Source: Candidatus Pelagibacter sp.
GTDB lineage: Bacteria; Pseudomonadota; Alphaproteobacteria; Pelagibacterales; Pelagibacteraceae
Assembly (NCBI GenBank): GCA_028226535.1
Contig: JAOJEG010000017.1
Location: 1-13,861, forward strand
Length of the DNA: 13,861 bases
Reading direction: 5' to 3'
Shown piece by piece: positions 6,809 to 13,861 of this stretch (position 1 is the stretch's first letter; each line of letters opens with the position of its first letter). A program made the position numbers and the translations under genes. The notes below the pieces were generated by a model that saw nothing but the letters and a program-made list of their open reading frames with translations, ran no database searches and was not told where the DNA came from.

Positions 6809-9583
6809 ATGGATAAAATTCAAAAAACAGATCATTTTTACCTTATTGATGGCTCAGGATATATTTTTAGAGCTTATTATGCTCTACCTCCATTAACTAG
6901 AAAAAGTGATGGATTGCCAACAGGAGCTGTAAGTGGATTTTGTAGTATGCTTTTTAAATTACTTGAAGATTCAAAATCTGATCAAAATTTACAGAAACCA
7001 ACTCATTTTGCAGTAATTTTCGACTCCGCAAGAAAGACATTTAGAAATGATATTTATAGCGATTATAAAGCCAATCGTTCAGAAGCCCCTGATGATTTGG
7101 CGCCTCAATTTGAGTATATCAGAAAATCAGTGTTAGCTTTTAATTTACCTTCAGTTGATTTACCCAACTATGAAGCAGATGATTTAATTGCAACTTACGT
7201 TGAAAAAATACTCAAGAAAGGTGCTAAAGTTACAATTGTTTCATCAGATAAAGATTTGATGCAATTATATAAAAAAGGGGTTCGTATTTTTGACCCTATG
7301 AAAAATAAATTTATTTCAGAAGAAGATATTCAAACAAAATTTGGGGTTGATGCTTCAAAAGTAATAGACGTACAATCTCTTGCTGGTGATAGCAGTGATA
7401 ACGTTCCAGGTGTACCAGGCATAGGAGTTAAAACGGCTGCAGAATTAATCAATAAGTATGGAACTTTAGAAAAACTTTTAAAATCAGCCGTTGAAATAAA
7501 ACAAAATAAAAGAAGAGAAACTTTAATTGAAAATAAAGATAAAGCATTAATTAGCAAACAACTTGTAACTTTAATGAAAGATGCTCCAATTGATAGGGAA
7601 TTAAGTGAATTTAAGTTAAAAGAAATAGACAAAGATAAGCTCTATGCATTTTTAAGAGAGATGGAGTTTAATCGACTTTTAAGTTCTGTCATTTCTGCAT
7701 ATGGTGAACCCAAATTATCAGGCATACCAAGTGAGTTAAAATCACCAGAAAAGCAGCAGACAATTAATAATAAAAATTATCATTTAATAAAAAATTCTGA
7801 CGAAATTGATGAATGGATAAAAGAAGCTGAAGAAGCAGGAGAGGTTGCGGTAGATACTGAAACAAATTCTTTAGATCCTCATCAGGCAGATTTAGTTGGT
7901 GTTTCTTTATGCTCTAAGATTGGTAAAGCTTGTTATATTCCAATTGGACATAAATCATCAAAATGTATTGATAAAAATATTGTCATAAAAAAAATAAAAC
8001 CTTTATTGGAAGATCCAAGTGTTAAAAAAATTGGTCAAAATATTAAGTTTGATTTTATAGTTTTATACAAACAGGGAATAATAATTTCATCAATGGAAGA
8101 TACAATGCTTATGTCATATGTATTGGATGCTGGAAAAAATAGACACAACATGGACATACTATCTGAAATTCATTTAGGCCACAAAACAATTTCTTTTAAA
8201 GAGATTGTTGGAACTGGAAAAAAAGAGATAAATTTTAGCGATGTAGAGATTAATAAAGCTAAAGATTATGCTGCTGAAGATGCCGATATAACTTTTAGAT
8301 TATACAAAAAGCTTATCAAAAATTTGAAGTCAGAAAAAATGGTTAATATTTATGAAATATTTGAAAAACCATTAATAAAAATTCTTGCCTTTATGGAAAT
8401 GGAAGGAATTGAAGTGGATAGTAAATTTCTAAAATCTCTTTCTTTAAAATTTGAAAAAAAAATTAAGAACTTAGAAAAAAAAGTTTTTAAAATTTCAAAA
8501 AAAGAATTCAATATTGCCTCCCCAAAGCAATTGGGTGAAATAATCTATAATGATCTTAAAATAGCAGGTTTAAAAAAAACTAAAAAAGGAAGCTTTGCAA
8601 CAAGCGCCAGTGTTTTAGAGGATTTAGCTTTTAAAGGTCACGAATTTCCAAAACTAATTTTAGACTGGAGACAAGTATCAAAGTTAAAAAATACTTACTC
8701 AGATTCCCTTCCAGAACATATTAATCCTACAACAAAAAGAGTACACACTTCTTTTTTATTAGCAGCTACTACAACTGGCAGATTAGCATCCAGTGATCCA
8801 AATTTACAAAATATTCCTATAAAGTCTGAAGATGGAAAAGATATAAGAAAAGCTTTTGCTGCTAAAAAAGATCATTTATTAATTTCAGCAGATTATAATC
8901 AAATTGAAATGAGAATTTTAGCAGATCTTGCAGATGTTAAAGAGCTCAAAAAGGCATTTAAAAATAATGAGGACATCCACTCTTTAACAGCAAGCCAGAT
9001 TTTCAACATAGATATTAAAAAAGTAAATCAAGATCATCGAAGAAAAGCTAAAGCTATTAACTTTGGTATTATTTATGGAATTTCTCAGTATGGTTTAGCA
9101 AAGCAAATTAATGTTTCAAATTACGAGGCAGAAGAATTTTTAGACGCTTACTTTGCTAAATTCCCAGAGATAAAAGTATACATGGACAAAACAATTAAGT
9201 TTTGTAGAAAAAGTGGCTATGTAAATAATATTTTTGGTAGACGCTCCCACTTTAATGGAATTAATGATAAAAATTTTAATGTCAGAAATTTTCAAGAAAG
9301 GGCTGCAATCAACGCACCTATACAAGGTTCAGCATCAGAAATAATGCGTTTAGCCATGATTAGATTAGACAAAAAATTATTAGAACAAAAAAATATTAAA
9401 TCTAAAATGCTTTTACAAATTCATGATGAGTTAATATTTGAAGTACCAAAAAAAGATGAAAAAATGATGATTAAACTAATCAAAGAAGAAATGACCAGCG
9501 TTGCTCAAAGTGACCATCATTCATTTTCAACTCCACTTACTGTTGATGTTAATGTTGGAGATAATTGGGGAATGCTTCATTAA
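6809..9583 (+). CDS. polA: DNA polymerase I
   Basis: This 924-residue three-domain DNA polymerase I acts in Okazaki-fragment processing and repair. Residues 1-300 are the 5' nuclease, with DGSGYIFRAYYAL (14-26), EADDLIATY (122-130), SSDKDL (145-150) and GDSSDNVPGVPGIG (193-206) carrying metal-binding acids and the helix-hairpin-helix. Residues about 325-510 are a complete DEDDy proofreading exonuclease: DTE (D349, E351), NIKFD (D415), YAAED (Y487, D491). The polymerase follows, with motif A SADYNQIEMR (D695), motif B RRKAKAINFGIIYG (R744, K748, F752, Y756) and motif C QIHDE (H872, D873). All key catalytic residues are present. The gene stands alone and divergent from bioY. The 115-bp region between them shows no convincing -35/-10 pair or Shine-Dalgarno, only A/T runs. 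Confidence 0.98.
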   Translation: MDKIQKTDHFYLIDGSGYIFRAYYALPPLTRKSDGLPTGAVSGFCSMLFKLLEDSKSDQNLQKPTHFAVIFDSARKTFRNDIYSDYKANRSEAPDDLAPQFEYIRKSVLAFNLPSVDLPNYEADDLIATYVEKILKKGAKVTIVSSDKDLMQLYKKGVRIFDPMKNKFISEEDIQTKFGVDASKVIDVQSLAGDSSDNVPGVPGIGVKTAAELINKYGTLEKLLKSAVEIKQNKRRETLIENKDKALISKQLVTLMKDAPIDRELSEFKLKEIDKDKLYAFLREMEFNRLLSSVISAYGEPKLSGIPSELKSPEKQQTINNKNYHLIKNSDEIDEWIKEAEEAGEVAVDTETNSLDPHQADLVGVSLCSKIGKACYIPIGHKSSKCIDKNIVIKKIKPLLEDPSVKKIGQNIKFDFIVLYKQGIIISSMEDTMLMSYVLDAGKNRHNMDILSEIHLGHKTISFKEIVGTGKKEINFSDVEINKAKDYAAEDADITFRLYKKLIKNLKSEKMVNIYEIFEKPLIKILAFMEMEGIEVDSKFLKSLSLKFEKKIKNLEKKVFKISKKEFNIASPKQLGEIIYNDLKIAGLKKTKKGSFATSASVLEDLAFKGHEFPKLILDWRQVSKLKNTYSDSLPEHINPTTKRVHTSFLLAATTTGRLASSDPNLQNIPIKSEDGKDIRKAFAAKKDHLLISADYNQIEMRILADLADVKELKKAFKNNEDIHSLTASQIFNIDIKKVNQDHRRKAKAINFGIIYGISQYGLAKQINVSNYEAEEFLDAYFAKFPEIKVYMDKTIKFCRKSGYVNNIFGRRSHFNGINDKNFNVRNFQERAAINAPIQGSASEIMRLAMIRLDKKLLEQKNIKSKMLLQIHDELIFEVPKKDEKMMIKLIKEEMTSVAQSDHHSFSTPLTVDVNVGDNWGMLH

Positions 9584-9593
9584 TTTAAATATA

Positions 9594-9622
9594 TTGCCCA
9601 ATTTAGAACAATTTAGTATTTT
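9594..9622 (+). promoter_or_regulatory. Possible chvI promoter
   Basis: TTGCCC (9594-9599) and TATTTT (9617-9622) are 17 bp apart in the 49-bp gap between polA and chvI. An alternative TATATA at 9623-9628 lies too far from the -35 and too near the ATG. Transcription would begin around 9629, about four bases before the ATG. The hexamers are imperfect. Confidence 0.4.
9599..9616 (+). repeat. Direct repeat CAATTTAG x2, one helical turn apart
   Basis: Two perfect 8-bp copies, CAATTTAG at 9599-9606 and 9609-9616, start exactly 10 bp apart and sit between the proposed -35 and -10 of chvI. OmpR/PhoB-type winged-helix regulators such as ChvI bind tandem half-sites with 10-11 bp spacing. This is a plausible autoregulatory operator. 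AT-rich chance repetition is the alternative. Confidence 0.5.
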
Positions 9623-9632
9623 TATATAAGGG

Positions 9633-10340
9633 ATGCACAAACAAACTATAGCCTTAATAGATGATGATAGAAATATCCTAACTAGCTTGAGTATCGCCTT
9701 AGAGAAAGAAGGTTTTAAAGTTCAAACTTATATTGACGGTGAAAGTGCATTAATTGGTTTAACAAGAACACCTCCTGATTTAGCAGTAGTTGATATAAAG
9801 ATGCCTAAAATGGATGGGGAGGAGTTACTAAAAAAACTTAGAAAAAAAACGTCATTACCAGTAATTTTTTTGACATCTAAAGATGATGAGATTGACGAAT
9901 TATTAGGATTGAAATTAGGAGCAGACGATTTTGTAAAAAAATCTGGAGGTTTTTCAATTAAAGTTTTGATTGAGAGAATTAGAGTTCAATTAAGAAAGAA
10001 AGACTCAAATAATATTTTAGAGGAAAACAAAAGTTTAATATCACATGGAAAATTAAAATTGGACCCATCTCAACTTGAATGTGAGTGGAATAATAAACAA
10101 CTCCCAGATAAACTGACCACAACAGAATTTTTAATTGTTAAAGAGTTAGCAAAAAGACCTGGAATTATTAAGGAACGGGCTCAGTTAATGGACATTGCCT
10201 ATAGAGAAGACACTGACATTGAGGACAGAACTATTGATAGTCATGTTAAAAGAATTCGTAAAAAATTTAAAAAAATAGACCCTGATTTTTCAGCTATTGA
10301 AACTAGATATGGTAGTGGATATAGATGGAATGTTAGCTAA
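9633..10340 (+). CDS. chvI: ChvI-type response regulator (OmpR family)
   Basis: This is a 235-residue response regulator. The receiver (about 4-122) has the acidic triad D10-D12, phospho-acceptor D54 in VVDIKMPKMDG, switch residue T81 and K103. The C-terminal winged helix (about 138-232) ends in RYGSGYRWNVS, typical of the OmpR/PhoB class and of ChvI/BvrR. With ChvG it forms an envelope/acid-stress two-component system in rhizobia, Agrobacterium and Brucella; the signal in a free-living marine cell is unknown. The usual Lys-Pro switch loop is altered: after K103 comes SGGFS instead of PFS. The gene overlaps chvG by one base (TAATG). A direct repeat in its promoter suggests autoregulation. AAGGG directly abuts the ATG, too close to act as a normal Shine-Dalgarno. 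Confidence 0.92.
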   Translation: MHKQTIALIDDDRNILTSLSIALEKEGFKVQTYIDGESALIGLTRTPPDLAVVDIKMPKMDGEELLKKLRKKTSLPVIFLTSKDDEIDELLGLKLGADDFVKKSGGFSIKVLIERIRVQLRKKDSNNILEENKSLISHGKLKLDPSQLECEWNNKQLPDKLTTTEFLIVKELAKRPGIIKERAQLMDIAYREDTDIEDRTIDSHVKRIRKKFKKIDPDFSAIETRYGSGYRWNVS

Positions 10341-11881
10341 TGTTTAGTAAATACTTAAAAAGTCTATCTATATTAAAAAAATTTTTATTTATAAATTTTA
10401 TAATTTTTACAATTATTAGTTTATTTACATTTATTTATCTAAACAGCGTTCAACCTAATCTAATTAAAAAAAAATCAGTAAAACACGTAAATGTAATAGA
10501 TAACACTATTAACACACTTGTAAGACTAGATGTAAAATTTAATGTTGAAGATATAAGAAAGTTTTTATTTTCAACACGATTTATTTTTCAAAACCTAGAT
10601 AGGGTAATATTTTTTGATAATGATTTTAGTCTTATGGGAGACACAGACACATTAGACCTGGATCCAAGATCTTTCTCTACGAGATTAGATGAAATTGAAT
10701 TTGAAAATTTAAATAATAATGAAAATGAGAAGAATGATAAAAATAAAAATATAGATTTATCTGAAAAAAAAGATTTTTCTTTTGAAAAAGTTTTAAAAGA
10801 TTATCTAAATTCTGATAATTATGGAAACTCCTATACATTCATACAAGAAGATCTTAATCAATTTAAATTAATTACAATTAAAAATGTAACTAAAAATGAT
10901 TTAAATATTGGATACATAGCAATTACAGAAAATGCCAATGATATCAAAATAGCTACCGATGAGAGAAAAGCTTTTGTTCTTAGGACAGCAATTGCTGTAG
11001 GTTTTGTAATTTTAATTTTCTCTTTTGTATTGAGCAGATATTTTATTAGACCAATTCAAAATCTTGTAAGCTACACAAAAGTAATTAAAGAAAAAAGCCA
11101 GACTAAAACAAATATTGAAAATTTAAAAAGTCGTAATGATGAATTAGGACTTTTATCAAAGTCACTGGATGATATGACAATTGAGCTTCAAAAAAGAGTT
11201 GCTCACGCAGAGAATTTTTCTACAGATCTAGTTCATGAAATAAGAAATCCATTGGCATCCCTTAAAAGTGCCTCAGAGATATTACAAGATACTAATAGCT
11301 CTGAACAAAGATTGAAATTATTAAATATTCTTAGTCACGATGTCTTAAGAATTGAAAGACTTATAACCGATTATTCGCAGATGCTAAAAGATGAAGTGGC
11401 TCTTAGTAAAGAAAAGATGAAAAAAATTAATATAGAGCCAATTATTCAATCTGTTGTAGAAGATTATAATAGTATTCAAAAGCTTAAAAAAAATATCAAA
11501 ATCAACTATGAAAATAATGGTAACAAAAACTATAATATAAATGGCATTGAAAACAGGATTGAGCAAATAATTGCTAACTTACTAGATAATTCAATTTCAT
11601 TTTGTAAAGAGGGTGAAAATATTTATGTAAATATATCAAATACTGCAGCTAAAGAGATTTTGGTAAAGATTATTGATGATGGGCAAGGATTTAAAGAAAA
11701 AGATACTTCAAAAATTTTCAAAAGATTTTATAGCAACAGACCAGATAAATTTGGAGAACATTCAGGCCTTGGACTAAATATTGTTAAAAATTTAGTTGAT
11801 CTTCATGATGGTGAAATTTTAGCATCAAATCGATTGGATAGAGAAGGAGCAATTGTAGAAATAAGGTTTCCAAGCGTTTAA
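10340..11881 (+). CDS. chvG: ChvG-type sensor histidine kinase
   Basis: This 513-residue membrane histidine kinase is partner to the preceding regulator. A transmembrane helix (about 14-34), a periplasmic sensor region (about 35-211), a second helix (212-234) and a HAMP domain (about 234-290) lead to the H-box DLVHEIRNPLAS (296-307, phospho-His299), N-box QIIANLLDNS (409-418), G1 box DDGQGF (446-451), F-box IFKRFYS (459-465) and G2 box SGLGLNIV (475-482). All kinase residues are present. In relatives the periplasmic repressor ExoR restrains ChvG; none is visible here. The sensor region contains an Asn/Glu/Lys-rich low-complexity insert (about 122-138). The start overlaps the chvI stop by one base, so expression is coupled. 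It is somewhat shorter than rhizobial ChvG (about 590 residues). Confidence 0.92.
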   Translation: MFSKYLKSLSILKKFLFINFIIFTIISLFTFIYLNSVQPNLIKKKSVKHVNVIDNTINTLVRLDVKFNVEDIRKFLFSTRFIFQNLDRVIFFDNDFSLMGDTDTLDLDPRSFSTRLDEIEFENLNNNENEKNDKNKNIDLSEKKDFSFEKVLKDYLNSDNYGNSYTFIQEDLNQFKLITIKNVTKNDLNIGYIAITENANDIKIATDERKAFVLRTAIAVGFVILIFSFVLSRYFIRPIQNLVSYTKVIKEKSQTKTNIENLKSRNDELGLLSKSLDDMTIELQKRVAHAENFSTDLVHEIRNPLASLKSASEILQDTNSSEQRLKLLNILSHDVLRIERLITDYSQMLKDEVALSKEKMKKINIEPIIQSVVEDYNSIQKLKKNIKINYENNGNKNYNINGIENRIEQIIANLLDNSISFCKEGENIYVNISNTAAKEILVKIIDDGQGFKEKDTSKIFKRFYSNRPDKFGEHSGLGLNIVKNLVDLHDGEILASNRLDREGAIVEIRFPSV

Positions 11882-11888
11882 TCTTAAC

Positions 11889-11916
11889 TTGATTTGTTGT
11901 TGGTTAACTGTATAAA
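11889..11916 (+). promoter_or_regulatory. Promoter for ahcY
   Basis: TTGATT (11889-11894) and TATAAA (11911-11916) are 16 bp apart in the 43-bp gap after chvG. The expected start site, about 11923-11925, coincides with the ATG at 11925, and the intervening bases contain no Shine-Dalgarno. The ahcY mRNA would be leaderless. No SAH or SAM riboswitch fits in this gap. Confidence 0.65.
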
Positions 11917-11924
11917 ACTTTCCC

Positions 11925-13211
11925 ATGGAAGATTACAAAGTTAAAGATATATCATCAGCTGAGTTTGGTAGAAAAGAGATATCTATAGCAGAAAGTGAAA
12001 TGCCAGGATTAATGGCATTAAGAGAAGAATATTCAGAAACTAAACCTTTAAAAGGCTCAAGAATTATCGGTTGTTTGCATATGACTATCCAAACAGCTGT
12101 TTTGATAGAAACATTAGTTGCTCTAGGAGCAGAGGTGAGATGGTCTTCATGTAATATTTTTTCAACTCAAGATCATGCTGCAGCAGCAATTGCAAAAGCT
12201 GGAATACCTGTTTACGCATGGAAAGGCGAGACTGAGGAGGAATATCTTTGGTGTATTAAACAAACTATAGTTGGAAAACCTGACTGGAAACCAAACATGC
12301 TTTTAGATGATGGCGGTGATTTAACTGCAATTATGCATAATGAATATAAAGATTTAATGAAAGATATAAAAGGAGTTTCTGAAGAAACTACTACTGGAAT
12401 AAAAGCTTTAAACAAAATGGAAAAAGATAATTCTCTTTTGGTGCCAGCAATTAATGTTAATGACTCAGTGACTAAATCAAAATTTGATAATTTGTATGGT
12501 TGCCGAGAAAGTCTTGTAGATGGAATTAGAAGAGCAACAGATGTAATGATGTCAGGAAAAATTGCAATCGTAGCTGGTTTTGGAGATGTTGGTAAAGGAA
12601 GTGCTGCATCATTAAGACAAAGTGGAGCGAGAGTTTTAGTAACCGAGGCGGATCCAATCTGTGCGTTACAGGCTGCAATGGAAGGATACGAAGTTGTTTT
12701 AATGGAAGAAGCAATTAGTAGAGCAGATATCGTTGTAACAGCTACAGGAAATAAAGATATTGTTACTGCTGATCATATGAGGGATATGAAAGATAGAGCA
12801 ATTCTATGTAATATTGGTCACTTTGATAATGAAATTCAAGTTGAAGCTTTAAAAAATTACAAATGGAGTGAAGTTAAACCACAAGTTCACGAAATTGAAT
12901 TGCCAAGTAAAAAAAGAATTATTCTATTGGCAGAGGGTAGACTAGTTAATTTAGGTTGTGCAACTGGACACCCAAGTTTTGTTATGAGTGCTTCATTTAC
13001 AAACCAAGTAATTGCCCAGATTGAACTTTGGAATAATCATAAAAATTATGAAAATAAAGTTTATGTACTTCCTAAACACTTGGATGAAAAAGTGGCAACT
13101 CTTCATTTAAAGAAAGTAGGTGCTAAACTTACTAAATTGTCTAAAGAACAAGCAGATTACATAAGTGTTAGGACTGAAGGTCCATTCAAACCAGATGCCT
13201 ATCGCTATTAA
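11925..13211 (+). CDS. ahcY: S-adenosylhomocysteine hydrolase
   Basis: This cytoplasmic NAD enzyme splits S-adenosylhomocysteine into adenosine and homocysteine, which keeps methyltransferases active. The 428 residues show the full family pattern: [10 protein letters not shown] (51-60, H52), [13 protein letters not shown] (77-89), LLDDGGDLT (126-134), [10 protein letters not shown] (149-158), [16 protein letters not shown] (177-192, K184 and D188), the NAD-binding [10 protein letters not shown] (218-227), GHFDNEI (298-304) and the C-terminal KPDAYRY. The C-terminal consensus is usually KPDHYRY, so one His is Ala here. The roughly 40-residue insert that many alphaproteobacterial AhcY proteins carry between the DDGGD and [10 protein letters not shown] motifs is absent. 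It has its own promoter and overlaps tsaE by 17 bp. Confidence 0.98.
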   Translation: MEDYKVKDISSAEFGRKEISIAESEMPGLMALREEYSETKPLKGSRIIGCLHMTIQTAVLIETLVALGAEVRWSSCNIFSTQDHAAAAIAKAGIPVYAWKGETEEEYLWCIKQTIVGKPDWKPNMLLDDGGDLTAIMHNEYKDLMKDIKGVSEETTTGIKALNKMEKDNSLLVPAINVNDSVTKSKFDNLYGCRESLVDGIRRATDVMMSGKIAIVAGFGDVGKGSAASLRQSGARVLVTEADPICALQAAMEGYEVVLMEEAISRADIVVTATGNKDIVTADHMRDMKDRAILCNIGHFDNEIQVEALKNYKWSEVKPQVHEIELPSKKRIILLAEGRLVNLGCATGHPSFVMSASFTNQVIAQIELWNNHKNYENKVYVLPKHLDEKVATLHLKKVGAKLTKLSKEQADYISVRTEGPFKPDAYRY

Positions 13212-13650
13212 AAATAGCATAATAGATATATCTTCAGAAGAGACAACCAAAGAAGTAGCTAAAGGGCTGTCAAATTATCTAAAAGGTGGGGAGATAATTT
13301 TTTTATTTGGAGAAATGGGTGTGGGCAAAACCACCTTTGTAAAATATTTGATAAATGAATTTCAAATAAAAAAAAATTTACAGACTAGTGAGGTAACAAG
13401 TCCAACATTCAATTTACTCAATGAGTATGATGTAGATGATCTTAGTATTAAACATTATGATCTGTTTAGATTAAAAGACAAATCTGAACTAAAAAATTTG
13501 GACATATTTGAAAATAATAAAAATGCAATAACTCTAATAGAGTGGCCTCAATTAATTAATAAAGATAAATTAAATAAGACTATAGATTTAATATTTGATT
13601 ACAAAAATGAATTAAATAATAGATCTGTTAAAATTGTTGGTTTAGATTAA
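13195..13650 (+). CDS. tsaE: tRNA t6A synthesis ATPase TsaE
   Basis: This is a 151-residue P-loop ATPase that works with TsaB, TsaC and TsaD to place threonylcarbamoyl on A37 of ANN-decoding tRNAs. Visible motifs are Walker A GEMGVGKT (39-46), [11 protein letters not shown] (68-78), HYDLFRL (87-93) and the Walker-B-like ITLIEWP (112-118). The length matches the family. I chose the ATG at 13195, which overlaps ahcY by 17 bp and gives a typical short N-terminus. A GTG at 13165 would add ten residues ([10 protein letters not shown]) unlike the family. No Shine-Dalgarno is visible, so translation may be coupled to ahcY. The ahcY-tsaE-kinase order matches other alphaproteobacteria. Confidence 0.93.
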   Translation: MPIAIKNSIIDISSEETTKEVAKGLSNYLKGGEIIFLFGEMGVGKTTFVKYLINEFQIKKNLQTSEVTSPTFNLLNEYDVDDLSIKHYDLFRLKDKSELKNLDIFENNKNAITLIEWPQLINKDKLNKTIDLIFDYKNELNNRSVKIVGLD

Positions 13651-13659
13651 TCTTTTAGG

Positions 13660-13861
13660 ATGAAATTTTCAAAAAATTTTAAGAAAATTAAAGGAGATGC
13701 ATCTATTAGAAAATTTTATAGAAATACCAGAAAGAATTCAATTATCGTATTTGCTAATTTAGAAAAAATTAAAAACTTATTAATTTATGACTCAATTAAT
13801 AAAATCTTAATCAAAAATAATATCATTGCTCCTAAATTGTTAAGTCAAAATTATAGAAATA
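13660..13861 (+). CDS. AmgK-like sugar/choline kinase (APH fold), N-terminal fragment
   Basis: An ATG at 13660, ten bases after the tsaE stop, opens a frame that runs off the window after 67 codons. The fragment begins MKFSKNFKKIKGDASIRKFYR; the GDAS-x-R-x-(F/Y)-x-R pattern is the N-terminal ATP-binding signature of the aminoglycoside-phosphotransferase-like kinases that lie after tsaE in many proteobacteria. Some of these (AmgK) phosphorylate N-acetylmuramic acid C1 for cell-wall recycling and are followed by the nucleotidyltransferase MurU. Neither the catalytic loop nor the next gene is inside the window, so substrate and completeness cannot be judged. The call rests on the short motif plus gene order. 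Confidence 0.7.
   Translation, partial: MKFSKNFKKIKGDASIRKFYRNTRKNSIIVFANLEKIKNLLIYDSINKILIKNNIIAPKLLSQNYRN

Noticed and set aside
11882..11924. SAH or SAM riboswitch upstream of ahcY
   Set aside because: The gap is only 43 bp, is filled by a promoter, and shows no conserved stem or pseudoknot sequence.
13165..13194. GTG at 13165 as the tsaE start
   Set aside because: It would extend the overlap with ahcY to 47 bp and add ten residues not seen in the family; the ATG at 13195 is a better fit.

Overview
The window is very AT-rich (mostly A/T third codon positions, A/T-run intergenic DNA), almost fully coding, and carries class I LysRS, RegA/ActR, a ChvI-ChvG pair next to ahcY, and one-base gene overlaps. 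Together these suggest a streamlined marine alphaproteobacterium, most likely SAR11 (Pelagibacterales). This is inferred from gene content and sequence style; no database search was possible. The DNA looks like core chromosome. I see no mobile element, CRISPR array, tRNA, rRNA or integration site.

Layout. (1) 1-2330, plus strand: the 3' end of class I lysS, then pyrD, then a clear promoter, rpmB (L28) and a YhhQ-type queuosine-precursor transporter. (2) 2333-5439, minus strand: a tight three-gene polyamine operon read as ornithine/lysine decarboxylase, deoxyhypusine-synthase-like protein, agmatinase-family ureohydrolase. (3) 5440-5585: a divergent regulatory region, the longest gene-free stretch (146 bp), followed by the RegA/ActR redox response regulator (+) and a tail-to-tail overlapping bioY (-). 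(4) 6809-9583, plus strand: a full three-domain DNA polymerase I. (5) 9594-13861, plus strand: chvI-chvG, ahcY, tsaE and the start of an AmgK-like sugar kinase. This resembles the rhizobial chvI-chvG-(hprK-ptsM)-ahcY-tsaE neighbourhood with the PTS genes missing.

How the genes may work together. The decarboxylase should make putrescine (or cadaverine). The DHS-like enzyme keeps the catalytic lysine of the NAD-dependent aminobutyl-transferase family but has lost two residues that grip spermidine in the eukaryotic enzyme, so it may build a polyamine such as homospermidine rather than modify a protein. The ureohydrolase would remove urea from agmatine or a related guanidine. The decarboxylase leader has a strong Shine-Dalgarno, a hairpin over the start codon and further structure, so translational control is plausible. 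AhcY recycles S-adenosylhomocysteine, and TsaE serves the t6A tRNA modification machine.

Most other genes lack a Shine-Dalgarno. Several (rpmB, ahcY, possibly chvI and regA) have promoter-like hexamers so close to the ATG that their mRNAs would be leaderless or nearly so. No gene-free stretch exceeds 300 bp. The most interesting items are the polyamine operon and its leader, the one-turn direct repeat in the chvI promoter, and an altered switch loop in ChvI.
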